Shown here one piece after another: positions 42,064-50,757 of a stretch of 64,000 bases of DNA (positions are counted from its first letter, which is position 1; each line of letters begins with the position of its first letter). This DNA comes from an uncultured Bacteroides sp. (GTDB lineage: Bacteria; Bacteroidota; Bacteroidia; Bacteroidales; Bacteroidaceae). Under the pieces are notes generated by a model. The model was not told the DNA's origin. It worked only from the letters and a program-made list of their open reading frames with translations, and made no database searches. The translations under genes were made by a program, and so were the position numbers. The stretch spans positions 121,681-185,680 of the forward strand of contig CASENE010000058.1 of the NCBI GenBank assembly GCA_949289265.1. The letters are read 5' to 3'.

Positions 42064-43383
42064 TTATTTGTCCGGAAACGAGATGCGGAAGTGCGTGCGC
42101 CCGTCGGCGCAGGTGTGCAGGGAGAAGGTACACCGGTGCTTGCTCAGGACTTCGCGGATGAACACCAGCCCGATGCCCTGCCCGTTGGGTTTGGTGGAGA
42201 AGAAGGGGGTGAACAGTTTGGCTTCCACTTCCTTGCTGATGCCGGGCCCGTTGTCGGACACGTCGATGGTGGCGGGAGCCAGGGTGCGCACGATGATTTG
42301 TCCGGCAGGTTCCGAAGCTTGTCCGGCGGAGAGGATGCTTTCGGCTGCATTCTTGATGATGTTGATGAGCACCTGCTCGAAGAGGGAGGCGTCCATCTTG
42401 ACTTCCTTCATGCCCGGGGCGAGCTCCAGTTGCAGGTCGATGCGGTGGTCGGCACACATGCCTTCCATGAAGCGTTTGCAGGTCGAAGCCATTTCGTTGA
42501 GCGATACGGGCGCCAGGGTGGGTTCGGGGATTTTCACCACGTCGGCAAAGCGGGTGATGAAGCGGCTCATGGAGAAGCAGCGTTCGACGCACACGCGCAT
42601 GACCTCGCAGATGTCTTCCATGCCTTCCTCGGAGGCCAGGGTCTGTTCCACGGTGTCGAGGGTGGAGGTGATGCCGGCCGTGGTGTTGTTCACTTCGTGG
42701 GCTATCATGCGGATGACCTTTTCGTAGGCTTTCTTTTCCACGCGTCTCACTTCGTCGGTCATCCGTTCTATCAGGAAGAAGGGGTGCTTGAATCCGCAGT
42801 CGATGAAGTGCGAGCGCGTGCATTTGTAGACGTTGGCATCGTTCAGCCGCACCACCCGTGTCTCTTCGTTGGGAATCTGCGCCAGCTCGGCGGCCAGCGA
42901 CGATTCCAGTCCCTCCATGCGTCGGCCGATGGCTGCGTCCGGCGCCACGCCCAGCATCTTCACGGCCATCTGGTTCATCTGGTTGATTTCCTCGCTGAAG
43001 GTCAGGATGACAACGCCCATGGGCGAGGCCTGAATCAGGAGGTCGAGGAAGTAGTTCTGCTCGCGCATGCGCAGGCGTTCGTTCTTGAGCTGTTCCATCA
43101 TGCGGTTGAAGATGTTGACGATGCGGTCGGCCTCGTATTGTCCCACCGGACTGAGGCGGCTGCTGAAGTCTTGTTCGCGCAGCAGCTCCATGCCGTTGCC
43201 GATGGTGTTCAGTGGTTTCACTATCTTCTGGTAGAAGACGGACAGGTAGACGAGGAGGAAGGCAATGAAGCCTTCTGCCAGAAACCAATAGGGCTTCTGC
43301 ACCTCCCTGAAAAAGAATCCCAGGTAGATGCCCAGTCCGATGAGGAAGAATACCAGGCCGAAGAATAGGAACTTGATGCGCAC
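42064..43383 (-). CDS. Membrane sensor histidine kinase (NtrY-like) with PAS domain
   Basis: The 439-residue kinase has two N-terminal transmembrane helices (about 5-25 and 33-52), a HAMP-like linker, a PAS domain (about 110-210), a HisKA region with MIAHEVNN (His229) and a HATPase domain (NIIKNAAESI N box, DNGPGI, GQGIGLVFIREVL). It would phosphorylate the NtrC-type regulator encoded 24 bp upstream in the same transcript. The H-box HEVNN rather than HELRTP fits the NtrB/NtrY subgroup that pairs with sigma-54 activators. The short periplasmic loop suggests sensing within the membrane or cytoplasm. Confidence 0.92.
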   Translation of the reverse strand: MRIKFLFFGLVFFLIGLGIYLGFFFREVQKPYWFLAEGFIAFLLVYLSVFYQKIVKPLNTIGNGMELLREQDFSSRLSPVGQYEADRIVNIFNRMMEQLKNERLRMREQNYFLDLLIQASPMGVVILTFSEEINQMNQMAVKMLGVAPDAAIGRRMEGLESSLAAELAQIPNEETRVVRLNDANVYKCTRSHFIDCGFKHPFFLIERMTDEVRRVEKKAYEKVIRMIAHEVNNTTAGITSTLDTVEQTLASEEGMEDICEVMRVCVERCFSMSRFITRFADVVKIPEPTLAPVSLNEMASTCKRFMEGMCADHRIDLQLELAPGMKEVKMDASLFEQVLINIIKNAAESILSAGQASEPAGQIIVRTLAPATIDVSDNGPGISKEVEAKLFTPFFSTKPNGQGIGLVFIREVLSKHRCTFSLHTCADGRTHFRISFPDK

Positions 43384-43407
43384 GTTTGCCGGATTTTAGT
43401 GTGAGAC

Positions 43408-44775
43408 TCAGGAAGCGTCGCCTGCCGTGATGCCGTATTTCTCCAGCCGGCGGTACAGGGCTGCGCGGCTGATGCCCAGCGACAAGGCCACCTGGCTGAG
43501 GTTGCCCTTGTGCAGCTCCAGGGTTTGCAGGATGGTGCGTCGTTCAATCTCGTCCAGCGTCATGCCGGTCAGGGTCAGGTCCTTGGAGCTTTCGGACGCG
43601 GCGGGGCGGCGGTGCTGGCATTGGGCGTCGAAGTCCGAGGCGTCCAGCACGGGTTTCCCGCAGACCAGGATGGTGCGCTCCACCAGGTTCTTCAGTTCGC
43701 GTATGTTTCCCGGATAGGGCAGACGGGTGAGGAACTGCAGGGCGTCGGCCGAGAACTCCGTGCGGGGCAGGCCGTTGGCTTCCGCCTGCCGGTCGGCAAA
43801 GTGGCGGGCCAGCAGGGGGATGTCCTCGCGGCGTTCGCGCAGGGCGGGCAGGTGGATGGTGATGAGGTTGATGCGGTAGAAGAGGTCTTCGCGGAAGGTG
43901 TGCGCCGCCACCATGCCGCGCAGGTCGGCATTGGTGGCCGACACCACGCGCACGTCCACCTTGCGGGGACGGCTGTCGCCCAGCACCTCGAACGTCTGGT
44001 CTTGCAGCACGCGCAGCAGCTTGACCTGGCAGGACAGGTCAAGGTCGCCGATTTCGTCCAGGAAGATGGTGCCCTTGTCGGCCAGCTCGAACCTGCCGGC
44101 GCGGTCGGTGATGGCGTCGGTGAAGGCGCCTTTCTTGTGCCCGAACATCTCGCTTTCAAACAGGCTTTGCGAGATGCCTCCCAGGTTGACCTTGACAAAG
44201 GGTTGCGCGGCGCGGCGGCTGTTGCGGTGGATGGCTTCGGCGATGAGCTCCTTGCCCGTGCCGCTTTCTCCCGTCACCAGCACCGAGGCATTGGTGGGGG
44301 CGATGCGCGCCACGGTGGACAGGACGTCCATCAGGCCTTTCGACTTGCCGATGATGTGGCTGCGTTCCAGCGGGATGTCTGCCTGGCCCGCTGCCTTGGC
44401 TGCGGCGGGGCTCAGTTGGAGGGCGGTCTCGATGCGTTGCAGCAGGGTGGCGTTGTTCCACGGCTTGGTCACGAAGTCGAAAGCGCCTGCGCGCATGCCT
44501 TGCACGGCCAGCTGGATGCTGCCCCAGGCGGTCATCAGGATGACGGGGACGTCGGGGCGGAAAATCTTGACCTGCTTGAGCAGCACCAGACCCTCTTCGC
44601 CCGTGGTGGAGAGCGTGAAGTTCATGTCCATCAGAATCAAGTCCGGTTCTTCGGCACGCACCGTCTCCAGGGCTTCGCGCGGGCCGGGCACGGCTTGGGC
44701 CTGATAGCCGGCACGCTTCAGCATGAACAGCAGCGACGAGCGCACGGCGTTGTCATCGTCTATGATTAGTATCAT
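43408..44775 (-). CDS. Sigma-54-dependent response regulator (NtrC family)
   Basis: The 455-residue protein has a receiver domain (ILIIDDDNAVR, phospho-acceptor Asp in ILMDMNF near residue 51), a sigma-54-interaction AAA+ domain (Walker A GESGTGKELIAEAIH, the sigma-54 loop written GAFTDA instead of GAFTGA, Walker B GTIFLDEIGDL) and a Fis-type helix-turn-helix (SQVALSLGISRAALYRRLEK). The start at 44775 is where the receiver begins. A matching sigma-54 promoter with paired palindromes lies ahead of the adjacent TolC-type gene, its probable target. It has its own -7 box at 44852-44859. Confidence 0.95.
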   Translation of the reverse strand: MILIIDDDNAVRSSLLFMLKRAGYQAQAVPGPREALETVRAEEPDLILMDMNFTLSTTGEEGLVLLKQVKIFRPDVPVILMTAWGSIQLAVQGMRAGAFDFVTKPWNNATLLQRIETALQLSPAAAKAAGQADIPLERSHIIGKSKGLMDVLSTVARIAPTNASVLVTGESGTGKELIAEAIHRNSRRAAQPFVKVNLGGISQSLFESEMFGHKKGAFTDAITDRAGRFELADKGTIFLDEIGDLDLSCQVKLLRVLQDQTFEVLGDSRPRKVDVRVVSATNADLRGMVAAHTFREDLFYRINLITIHLPALRERREDIPLLARHFADRQAEANGLPRTEFSADALQFLTRLPYPGNIRELKNLVERTILVCGKPVLDASDFDAQCQHRRPAASESSKDLTLTGMTLDEIERRTILQTLELHKGNLSQVALSLGISRAALYRRLEKYGITAGDAS

Positions 44776-44851
44776 CTTGGGTCTATTCTTAATCTTATGG
44801 GTAAGTATGTTTCTTCTTCCTTGCACCGGCCAACCGTCCGATGCGCGGATG

Positions 44852-44859
44852 CAAAGTTA
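44852..44859 (-). promoter_or_regulatory. -7 box of the two-component operon
   Basis: TAACTTTG on the minus strand, about 77 bases ahead of the regulator start codon. The kinase and regulator thus have a housekeeping-type promoter, unlike their presumed target. Confidence 0.55.
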
Positions 44860-44949
44860 ATGAAAGTTCCGTGGATTCGTCCTTTGCGGCGGGCAGAATC
44901 CGCATTCCCGGCTGTCGCTTTCCCGGCCGATGCCTCCCGAAGCATTCCG

Positions 44950-45060
44950 GAACGGACTGGTATTCAGCGCATAGTGGGACAGTACCTCCCGCTTGCTGGC
45001 ATAGTATCGCCAGCCGGCTGGCATAGTAATGCCCGGTGGCTGGAGATACTGTCCCAGTCT
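44950..45060. repeat. Tandem dyad array H, 22-bp period, with conserved head
   Basis: AGTA within the units recurs at 44981, 45003 and 45025, and GCTGG at 44995, 45017 and 45039, all 22 bp apart. The head ATTCAGCGCATAGTG (44962-44976) is shared with arrays D and L. It lies between the TolC-type gene and the regulator gene. Confidence 0.9.
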
Positions 45061-45067
45061 GTGCCGC

Positions 45068-46561
45068 TTATTGCCGTACCACGGCCTCGAAGTCGGCCTC
45101 CAGTTCGGCGTCGCGTTCAAAGTCCCAGAGGGTCAGGCTGCGGATTTGGTAGAAATAGTACCAGTAGTAGTAGAGTTCGGAGATGTGTTGCTGGCGCGCT
45201 TCATCCTTCGAGTCGCGCGCGTCGTTCAGGTCCAGCGTGCTGATGCGTCCTATCATGAAGGTCTCCACGCTGGTGTTGTAGCGCTTCTCGGCAATCTTGT
45301 CGGCCTCTTCGGCGATGCCCAGCTGTTGGGCCTGGTTGTTGAAGTTGGCCACCAGCAGGAATATGTTCTGGTTGAAGTTCATCTGCTCTTGCTTGATGCG
45401 CGACAGCTCCAGTTCGCGGTTGCTCTGTGCCACCTTTACTTGTCCGCGCCGTTTGCCCCAATCCAAGAGAGGGATGGTAAAACCTATCTGCACAATCTGG
45501 TTGTTCAGCAGGTTGCGGTAAGAGGAGCGCAGGTCGCGGTTCTGCCCGGTGAATCCGATGCTGGCAAAGAGGTTGATGCTGCGCATATTGCCCTTGGCGG
45601 TGGCCACTTGATAGTCGGCCTCCAGTTGTCTGCGGCGGATGTTCTGGGCAAAAGAGTTTCGTTCCAGGGCTTTGGACAGCACGTCGTCGTAACGGATGTC
45701 CACGTTGGGCACGGCCTCGGGCAGTATCGGGTTGAGGTTTTCCTGCTCGGACACGCCCAAGAAGGCGCGCAGCTGGAACATCTGCGCGTTCAGGTTGCTC
45801 TCGGCTTCGGTCACGTCGGCTTTGCCTTGCAGGGCGTTGAGCTTCAGTTGCAGTAGGTCGTTCTCCGATATCTGCCCCATCTTGCGTTTGGCTTTGGCCA
45901 CTTCGTAGAGGCGGTCGGCGTTTTCCTTGTTCTGTCGGGCCGTGGCCAGGTTTTCCTTGGCCAGCAGCAGGTTGAAGAAGTAGGTGATGGTGGTCATGGT
46001 CACCTCTTCGGTGGCAGTGATAAACGAGGCCTTGGCTTCGGCGTAGCGCACGGGTTCGATGCGGCGGTCCCACTTCAGGGTGTTCACGCCGAAGATGGGC
46101 TGCGTCAGCTCCAGTCCGATGGGGACGGACATGAACTGGTGGAACTTGTTGTGCCCGAGCTGGCTGGAGTAGTCCAGCGACGAGGTAAGCGAAAGCTTTC
46201 CGCCCGTCAGCCAGATGTTCTGGTCGATGGAGATTTGTCCGGAGAGGCCCAGCGTATTGTTGCGCACAAAGGTGTACGAACCGTCCGAGTTCTGATACGA
46301 GCTGTAGGACTTGTTGTAGTTGGGCAGCGTCCCGGTGAAATTGATTTCCGGCAACAGGTTGGCGCGGAAGGTGCGGTATTCCCAATAAGCAGTCTTCAGC
46401 TCGTTCAGCGCCACGGCTGCGTCTACAGACTGCACGCGGGCCAGGGCGATGGCCTCGGCCAGGGTGATGTCACGTTCGTATCCCAATGAATCTTGAGCCT
46501 CTTGGGCGTTGGTTGCGGCGGCCATCAGGAGGGCCAGGGACAGGCTTAGAATCTTTCTCAT
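45068..46561 (-). CDS. TolC-family outer membrane efflux protein
   Basis: The 497-residue protein has a signal peptide (MRKILSLSLALLMAAATNAQ) and two OEP-type halves. Each half has long coiled helices (EVTMTTITYFFNLLLAKENL, YEVAKAKRKMGQISENDLLQ; later NFNQNIFLLVANFNNQ, RYNTSVETFMIGRISTLDLN) and a beta-barrel strand pair. It forms the outer-membrane exit duct of an efflux or type I secretion pump. No periplasmic adaptor or ABC/RND pump gene lies next to it, so its partner must be elsewhere. Expression should depend on sigma-54 through the promoter at 46612-46628. Confidence 0.92.
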   Translation of the reverse strand: MRKILSLSLALLMAAATNAQEAQDSLGYERDITLAEAIALARVQSVDAAVALNELKTAYWEYRTFRANLLPEINFTGTLPNYNKSYSSYQNSDGSYTFVRNNTLGLSGQISIDQNIWLTGGKLSLTSSLDYSSQLGHNKFHQFMSVPIGLELTQPIFGVNTLKWDRRIEPVRYAEAKASFITATEEVTMTTITYFFNLLLAKENLATARQNKENADRLYEVAKAKRKMGQISENDLLQLKLNALQGKADVTEAESNLNAQMFQLRAFLGVSEQENLNPILPEAVPNVDIRYDDVLSKALERNSFAQNIRRRQLEADYQVATAKGNMRSINLFASIGFTGQNRDLRSSYRNLLNNQIVQIGFTIPLLDWGKRRGQVKVAQSNRELELSRIKQEQMNFNQNIFLLVANFNNQAQQLGIAEEADKIAEKRYNTSVETFMIGRISTLDLNDARDSKDEARQQHISELYYYWYYFYQIRSLTLWDFERDAELEADFEAVVRQ

Positions 46562-46611
46562 ATCTTTTTTTTGTTATAATCCGATTACCGACTACGGCGT
46601 GTCCTTCCGCA

Positions 46612-46628
46612 GGCAAAGATTATGCCAA
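46612..46628 (-). promoter_or_regulatory. Sigma-54 (-24/-12) promoter of the TolC-type gene
   Basis: The minus strand reads TTGGCATAATCTTTGCC. TGGCA and TTGC are spaced exactly as in the sigma-54 consensus, with the GG and GC dinucleotides separated by 10 bases. Transcription would start near 46601, giving a leader of about 40 bases. Confidence 0.85.
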
Positions 46629-46632
46629 GCCT

Positions 46633-46697
46633 CCAGAAGGCCTTCTGGAAGGGGGCGGTGTCCGATATCGGACAATGGCGGTGTCCGCTAACGGACA
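46633..46697. promoter_or_regulatory. Paired palindromic upstream activator sites for the sigma-54 regulator
   Basis: TGTCCGATATCGGACA (46659-46674, perfect palindrome) and TGTCCGCTAACGGACA (46682-46697) share TGTCCG-N4-CGGACA and lie 23 bp apart, 30-85 bp upstream of the -24 box. A further perfect 16-bp palindrome CCAGAAGGCCTTCTGG (46633-46648) sits between them and the promoter. These are probable binding sites of the NtrC-type regulator. Confidence 0.75.
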
Positions 46698-46785
46698 AAG
46701 GACGGGGCGGAGGCTCTCGGCGCTTGGTGGTTTGCGGGATTATTCGTACCTTGGCGCACTGATAATTGATTAATGATAGACAGAG

Positions 46786-47412
46786 ATGGATCTGAAGAAA
46801 AGCAAAGACGAGTTTGTAGACCTGTTGCGCTCCACGGAACGTGACGGGGTGGAAGACGTGTTGGAAGGCCTGGAAGAGATGGGGTTCTTTACGGCTCCGG
46901 CTTCGGCCAATCATCATCTGAACACGGAAGGAGGCCTGCTGGTGCATTCGCTGAACACCTGCAAGGCGGCTTTGATGGTGTGGGAGGGCATGAAGAGCCT
47001 GGAGCCCGGACTGGAAAAAGAGGTGCAACGGGACAGCGTAATCATAGCCAGCCTGCTGCACGATGTCTGCAAGAGCGACATATACGTCCGCTCGGTGAAG
47101 AAGCGCAAGAATGTGCTGGGACAATGGGAAGACAGCGAGGGATATAAGGTCTCTTACAAGAACTTCCCTATGGGACACGGCGAGAAGTCGGTCATCCTCC
47201 TCTTGTGCAACGGGCTGGAGATGACGGACGACGAGATGCTGGCCATCCGTTGGCACATGGGCGCTTTCGGCATCAACATGAACAGCTTCGAGGATCAGCG
47301 TTGCTATGACACGGCGCAAAAACTTTATCCGCTGGTGTCTATCGTGCAGGCGGGCGACAAGTTGGCTGCCAGCATCATGGAGCGCACGGGCGAGGAGCTG
47401 GACGAACTCTGA
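46786..47412 (+). CDS. HD-domain phosphohydrolase
   Basis: The 208-residue soluble protein has the spaced metal-binding residues of HD hydrolases: His in LLVHSLNTCKA, the HD pair in SLLHDVCKSD, a His in PMGHGEKS, a His in IRWHMGAF, and the late Asp in QAGDKLAAS. It is predicted to hydrolyse a nucleotide or phosphoester; the substrate is unknown. It diverges from the TolC-type gene, and the paired palindromes lie between them, so cross-regulation is possible. A weak box TACCTTGG is visible about 40 bases upstream of the ATG. Confidence 0.85.
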   Translation: MDLKKSKDEFVDLLRSTERDGVEDVLEGLEEMGFFTAPASANHHLNTEGGLLVHSLNTCKAALMVWEGMKSLEPGLEKEVQRDSVIIASLLHDVCKSDIYVRSVKKRKNVLGQWEDSEGYKVSYKNFPMGHGEKSVILLLCNGLEMTDDEMLAIRWHMGAFGINMNSFEDQRCYDTAQKLYPLVSIVQAGDKLAASIMERTGEELDEL

Positions 47413-47496
47413 CAGGCCGCTGCCATCCCATCGTCTTGACCCTTCCCGCTGGGAGGGGCTCAAGGCGGCCGTGCGGCCCTGCCGGGGTACGGGCAT

Positions 47497-47531
47497 AAAA
47501 AAAGTCTGGGTGCTTGTGCACGTCAGACTTT
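47497..47531 (-). terminator. Terminator of the small lipoprotein gene
   Basis: AAAGTCTG (47501-47508) pairs with CAGACTTT (47524-47531), with an inner GTGC/GCAC. On the minus strand it is followed by a run of seven T. Confidence 0.85.
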
Positions 47532-47563
47532 CAATTCTCTCTTAAGCCTCAGGGTAGACCGAA

Positions 47564-47758
47564 TTATTCGGCAACTGCGGCAGAGTCGGTAGCTACGCTG
47601 TCATTAGCAGCAACAGCTGCGCTGTCATTTGCAGCAGCTACTTCTTCAGTTGCGGGAGCTGCGGCTTCAGTTGCTTCTGCGTTAGCAGCTTTGTTACCAC
47701 CACAAGATGCGAAAGATACGGCTACCATGGCTACGGCCATCAAAACTAACTTTTTCAT
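47564..47758 (-). CDS. Small Ala-rich lipoprotein
   Basis: The 64-residue product has a lipoprotein signal peptide (MKKLVLMAVAMVAVSFASCGG, lipidated Cys19 or nearby) and a low-complexity mature part of Ala, Val, Asp and Glu with a repeated NDSAAVA motif. Such short acidic Ala-rich lipoproteins are abundant in Bacteroides envelopes, but I know of no function. Base composition is more AT-rich than the neighbours, suggesting high expression. The start at 47758 is fixed by the signal peptide and the -7 box at 47810-47817. Confidence 0.85.
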   Translation of the reverse strand: MKKLVLMAVAMVAVSFASCGGNKAANAEATEAAAPATEEVAAANDSAAVAANDSVATDSAAVAE

Positions 47759-47809
47759 TTTCTTTTGCTTTTTAAACGTAATACAATCAATTGCTTTATT
47801 AAAACGTCG

Positions 47810-47817
47810 CAAAGGTA
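47810..47817 (-). promoter_or_regulatory. -7 box of the small lipoprotein gene
   Basis: TACCTTTG on the minus strand, 51 bases ahead of the start codon. Confidence 0.6.
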
Positions 47818-47968
47818 TGTACTTTTTGGATAGGTTGTATCGCAAACTCCCAATTTTTTTTCTTTTTTTTGTGGAAGGGCGGAACTTGATGTGTTTTTGT
47901 CACCTTATTGTAATATAGGGAGGGAAGAAAAAAGCGGGGCTTTGTCCGGTTGCAGCAGAATAATTGCG

Positions 47969-47976
47969 TACCTTTG
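47969..47976 (+). promoter_or_regulatory. -7 box of mtaB
   Basis: TACCTTTG, 21 bases ahead of the ATG at 47998. It excludes the upstream in-frame start. Confidence 0.6.
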
Positions 47977-47997
47977 CATCGCACATTCAAGATTAGT

Positions 47998-49329
47998 ATG
48001 ATAGATACTCAGATATTTCAGGATAAGAAAGCTGTCTATTACACCCTGGGTTGCAAGCTGAACTTCTCGGAGACGTCTTCCATCGGGAGGATGCTGCAGG
48101 AGGTGGGAGTGCGCACGGCCCGGCGGGGGGAGAAGGCGGATATTTGTGTGGTAAACACGTGTTCGGTGACCGAAGTGGCCGACAAGAAGTGTCGGCAGGC
48201 CATCCATAAACTGGTGAAACAGCATCCGGGCGCCTTTGTGGTGGTGACGGGCTGTTATGCCCAGCTGAAGCCGGAAGACGTAGCCCGGATTGAGGGCGTG
48301 GACGTGGTGCTGGGCGCCGAGCAGAAGAAAGACCTGCTGAAGTATTTGGGCAATCTGCAGAAACACGGGGAAGGCGAGGCGCATACGTCGGCACTGAAAG
48401 ACATACGCAGCTTTGTGCCTTCCTGTTCGCGGGGCGACCGCACGCGCTTCTTCCTGAAGGTGCAGGACGGTTGCGACTATTTCTGCTCGTATTGCACCAT
48501 ACCCTTTGCCCGGGGCCGAAGCCGCAACGGCAGCATCGCCTCGATGGTGGAGCAGGCGCGGCAGGCGGTGGCCGAGGGTGGCAAGGAGATTGTGTTGACC
48601 GGGGTGAATATCGGCGACTTCGGACGTTCGACGGGCGAGACCTTCTTCGACCTGGTGCAGGCGCTGGACGAGGTGGAGGGCGTGGAGCGCTACCGCATCT
48701 CGTCCATCGAGCCCAACCTGCTGACGGACGAGGTCATCGACTTCGTGGCCCGCTCGCGCCGCTTCATGCCCCATTTCCACATCCCCTTGCAGTCCGGTTG
48801 CGACGAAGTCCTGCGGCTGATGCGCCGCCGTTATGACACGGCCCTGTTCGCTTCCAAGATACGGCGCATCAAGCAGCTGATGCCCGATGCCTTCATCGGG
48901 GTGGACGTGATTGTGGGCACGCGCGGCGAGACGGAAGAATATTTCGAGCGTTCCCGCGAGTTTCTCCGCGGCCTGGACGTCACGCAGCTGCACGTGTTCA
49001 GCTATTCGGAGCGTCCGGGCACGCAGGCGTTGAAGATTGACCATGCCGTGCCGCCGCCAGAGAAGCACCGGCGCAGCCAGTGCCTGCTGGAACTCTCGGA
49101 ACAGAAGCTGCGCGACTTTTATGCCCGGCACATCGGACAGACCATGCCGGTGCTGCTGGAGCGGCCCAAGCCGGGACTGCCGATGCACGGCTTCACGCCC
49201 AACTACATCCGGGTGGAGGTGGAGCACGACGACCGGCTGGACAACCACGTGGTGCCGGTGAAGCTGGGCGAGTTCAATGCCGACGGCTCGGCCTTGCGGG
49301 GCGAGTTGCAGGCGGACATCATTATATAA
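47998..49329 (+). CDS. mtaB: tRNA threonylcarbamoyladenosine (t6A37) methylthiotransferase
   Basis: The 443-residue radical SAM enzyme adds a methylthio group to t6A37 of ANN-decoding tRNAs. It has the UPF0004 domain with three cluster cysteines (GCKLNFSE, VNTCSVTE, TGCYAQ), the radical-SAM triad Cys159-x3-Cys163-x2-Cys166 (GCDYFCSYCTIPFARG) and a C-terminal TRAM-like domain. The pattern GCKLN and SCSVTE-like spacing favour MtaB over MiaB or RimO. The ATG at 47998 lies behind the -7 box. The glycosyltransferase gene follows after 8 bp and is probably cotranscribed. Confidence 0.92.
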   Translation: MIDTQIFQDKKAVYYTLGCKLNFSETSSIGRMLQEVGVRTARRGEKADICVVNTCSVTEVADKKCRQAIHKLVKQHPGAFVVVTGCYAQLKPEDVARIEGVDVVLGAEQKKDLLKYLGNLQKHGEGEAHTSALKDIRSFVPSCSRGDRTRFFLKVQDGCDYFCSYCTIPFARGRSRNGSIASMVEQARQAVAEGGKEIVLTGVNIGDFGRSTGETFFDLVQALDEVEGVERYRISSIEPNLLTDEVIDFVARSRRFMPHFHIPLQSGCDEVLRLMRRRYDTALFASKIRRIKQLMPDAFIGVDVIVGTRGETEEYFERSREFLRGLDVTQLHVFSYSERPGTQALKIDHAVPPPEKHRRSQCLLELSEQKLRDFYARHIGQTMPVLLERPKPGLPMHGFTPNYIRVEVEHDDRLDNHVVPVKLGEFNADGSALRGELQADIII

Positions 49330-49337
49330 TAATAGGT

Positions 49338-50375
49338 ATGGAGAAGGGAAAGGACAGGACGGACAAGGTGGCCGTGGTCATTCTGAATTGGAACGGGGCC
49401 GACATGTTGCGCCGTTTCTTGCCCGGCGTGGTACGCTTCTCGGAGGCGGACGGCGGCGTGGTATGGGTGGCCGACAACGGTTCGACGGACGACTCCGTGC
49501 AGCTGTTGCGCCGGGAGTTCCCGTCCGTGCGGCTGGTGGCCCTGGAGCGCAACTATGGTTTTGCCGAAGGCTATAACCGGGCGCTGGAGCAGGTAGAGGC
49601 GGAATACGTGGTGCTGCTCAACTCGGATGTGGAGGTGACGGAACACTGGTTGCGCCCCTTGCTGCTCCACCTGGAGTCTCATCCCGGCGTGGCCGCCTGC
49701 CAGCCCAAGGTGCGCAGCTGGCACCGGCGGGACCATTTCGAGTATGCCGGGGCGGCCGGCGGCTTTATAGACCGTTACGGCTATCCCTTTTGCCGGGGCC
49801 GCTTGATGGGCGAGGTGGAGAAAGACTGCGGGCAGTATGACACGGTGGCGCCGGTGTTCTGGGCCACGGGAGCCGCGCTGTTCATCCGGCGGGCGGACTA
49901 TCTGGAGGCCGGCGGCCTGGACGGACGTTTCTTTGCCCACATGGAGGAGATAGACCTGTGCTGGCGGCTGCGTGCCCGGGGGCGCGGCCTGGTCTGCGTG
50001 CCTCAAAGCGTGGTCTACCACGTGGGGGCTGCCACGCTGAAGCGCGAGAATCCCCGCAAGACCTTCCTGAATTTTCGCAACAACCTGCTGATGCTCTACA
50101 AGAACCTGCCGCCTGCCGAGCTGGGCGGCGTGATGCGCGTGCGTGCGTTTCTGGACTATGTGGCGGCTCTCCGCTTTTTGTTGCAGGGGCAGGCGGCCAA
50201 TGCGCGGGCTGTGTGGCGTGCGCGCCGCGACTACCGCCGCTTGAAGCCCTCGTATGCCGGCGTGAGGGCGGAGAACCTGCGTCGGGCCGTGACCGACATC
50301 ATCCCCGAACGCTGCCGCTTCAGCTTGCTCTGGCAGGTGTATGCGCGGGGCAAAAAGCGGTTCTCGCAACTGTAA
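49338..50375 (+). CDS. Family 2 glycosyltransferase
   Basis: The 345-residue protein has a GT-A fold typical of rhamnosyltransferase-like GT2 enzymes: VAVVILNWNG at the start, VADNGSTDDS, the metal-binding LLNSDVEV (NSD in place of DxD) and HMEEIDLCWRLRARG (acceptor-binding ED-x-D/W region). There are no clear membrane helices. It should transfer a sugar to a surface-glycan or lipid-linked acceptor. The ATG at 49338 follows mtaB by 8 bp. It is an orphan with respect to a polysaccharide cluster, as the rfbA/rfbB genes lie 6 kb away. Confidence 0.9.
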   Translation: MEKGKDRTDKVAVVILNWNGADMLRRFLPGVVRFSEADGGVVWVADNGSTDDSVQLLRREFPSVRLVALERNYGFAEGYNRALEQVEAEYVVLLNSDVEVTEHWLRPLLLHLESHPGVAACQPKVRSWHRRDHFEYAGAAGGFIDRYGYPFCRGRLMGEVEKDCGQYDTVAPVFWATGAALFIRRADYLEAGGLDGRFFAHMEEIDLCWRLRARGRGLVCVPQSVVYHVGAATLKRENPRKTFLNFRNNLLMLYKNLPPAELGGVMRVRAFLDYVAALRFLLQGQAANARAVWRARRDYRRLKPSYAGVRAENLRRAVTDIIPERCRFSLLWQVYARGKKRFSQL

Positions 50376-50403
50376 GCCTCCTTCGCGGCCTGTGGATATA
50401 TCG

Positions 50404-50450
50404 ACGCGGGCAACGCCTCCTTCGGCATCCGAAGGTAGCGTTGCCCGCGT
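50404..50450 (+). terminator. Long hairpin behind the glycosyltransferase gene
   Basis: ACGCGGGCAACGC (50404-50416) pairs perfectly with 50438-50450, and an inner CCTTCGG/CCGAAGG pair continues the stem. There is no T-run, so factor-assisted termination or RNA protection is possible. Confidence 0.75.
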
Positions 50451-50530
50451 TGGTGCATACGCATGCCTTTTCCTCCGCATCCCTTCCGAAACTTGGCGTG
50501 ACTGCGGGGAAAAGTTCCTTTTGCTTTGGA

Positions 50531-50649
50531 AAAGTTATAAATTCAGGCTGGATTTACATAAATCTAAGCTGGATTTACATAAATTTAGGCTGAATTTACA
50601 TAAATCCAGCCTAAATTTATAGTTTTTCTGAGACATCGGGAGTTTTTTC
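50531..50649. repeat. Tandem dyad array I, 21-bp period, with flanks shared with array F
   Basis: GGATTTACATAAAT-like units start at 50550, 50571, 50592 and 50613, exactly 21 bp apart, each with a GATTTA-CA-TAAATC dyad. The flanks AAAGTTATAAATT (50531-50543) and ACATCGGGAGTTTTTTCC (near 50633-50650) match those of array F, 23 kb away. It lies between convergent genes; the remaining parts of that gap hold only the hairpin at 50404-50450. Confidence 0.92.
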
Positions 50650-50757
50650 CTGCGGCTTCGGAGAGTTTGAGCGGGGAAGCGGGAAAAAATTATCGCGCAC
50701 CTCCGCGTCCTGTGGAGCGGAAATGCGCGATTCTTGGTTCGTATTCCGGAAGGGGTG

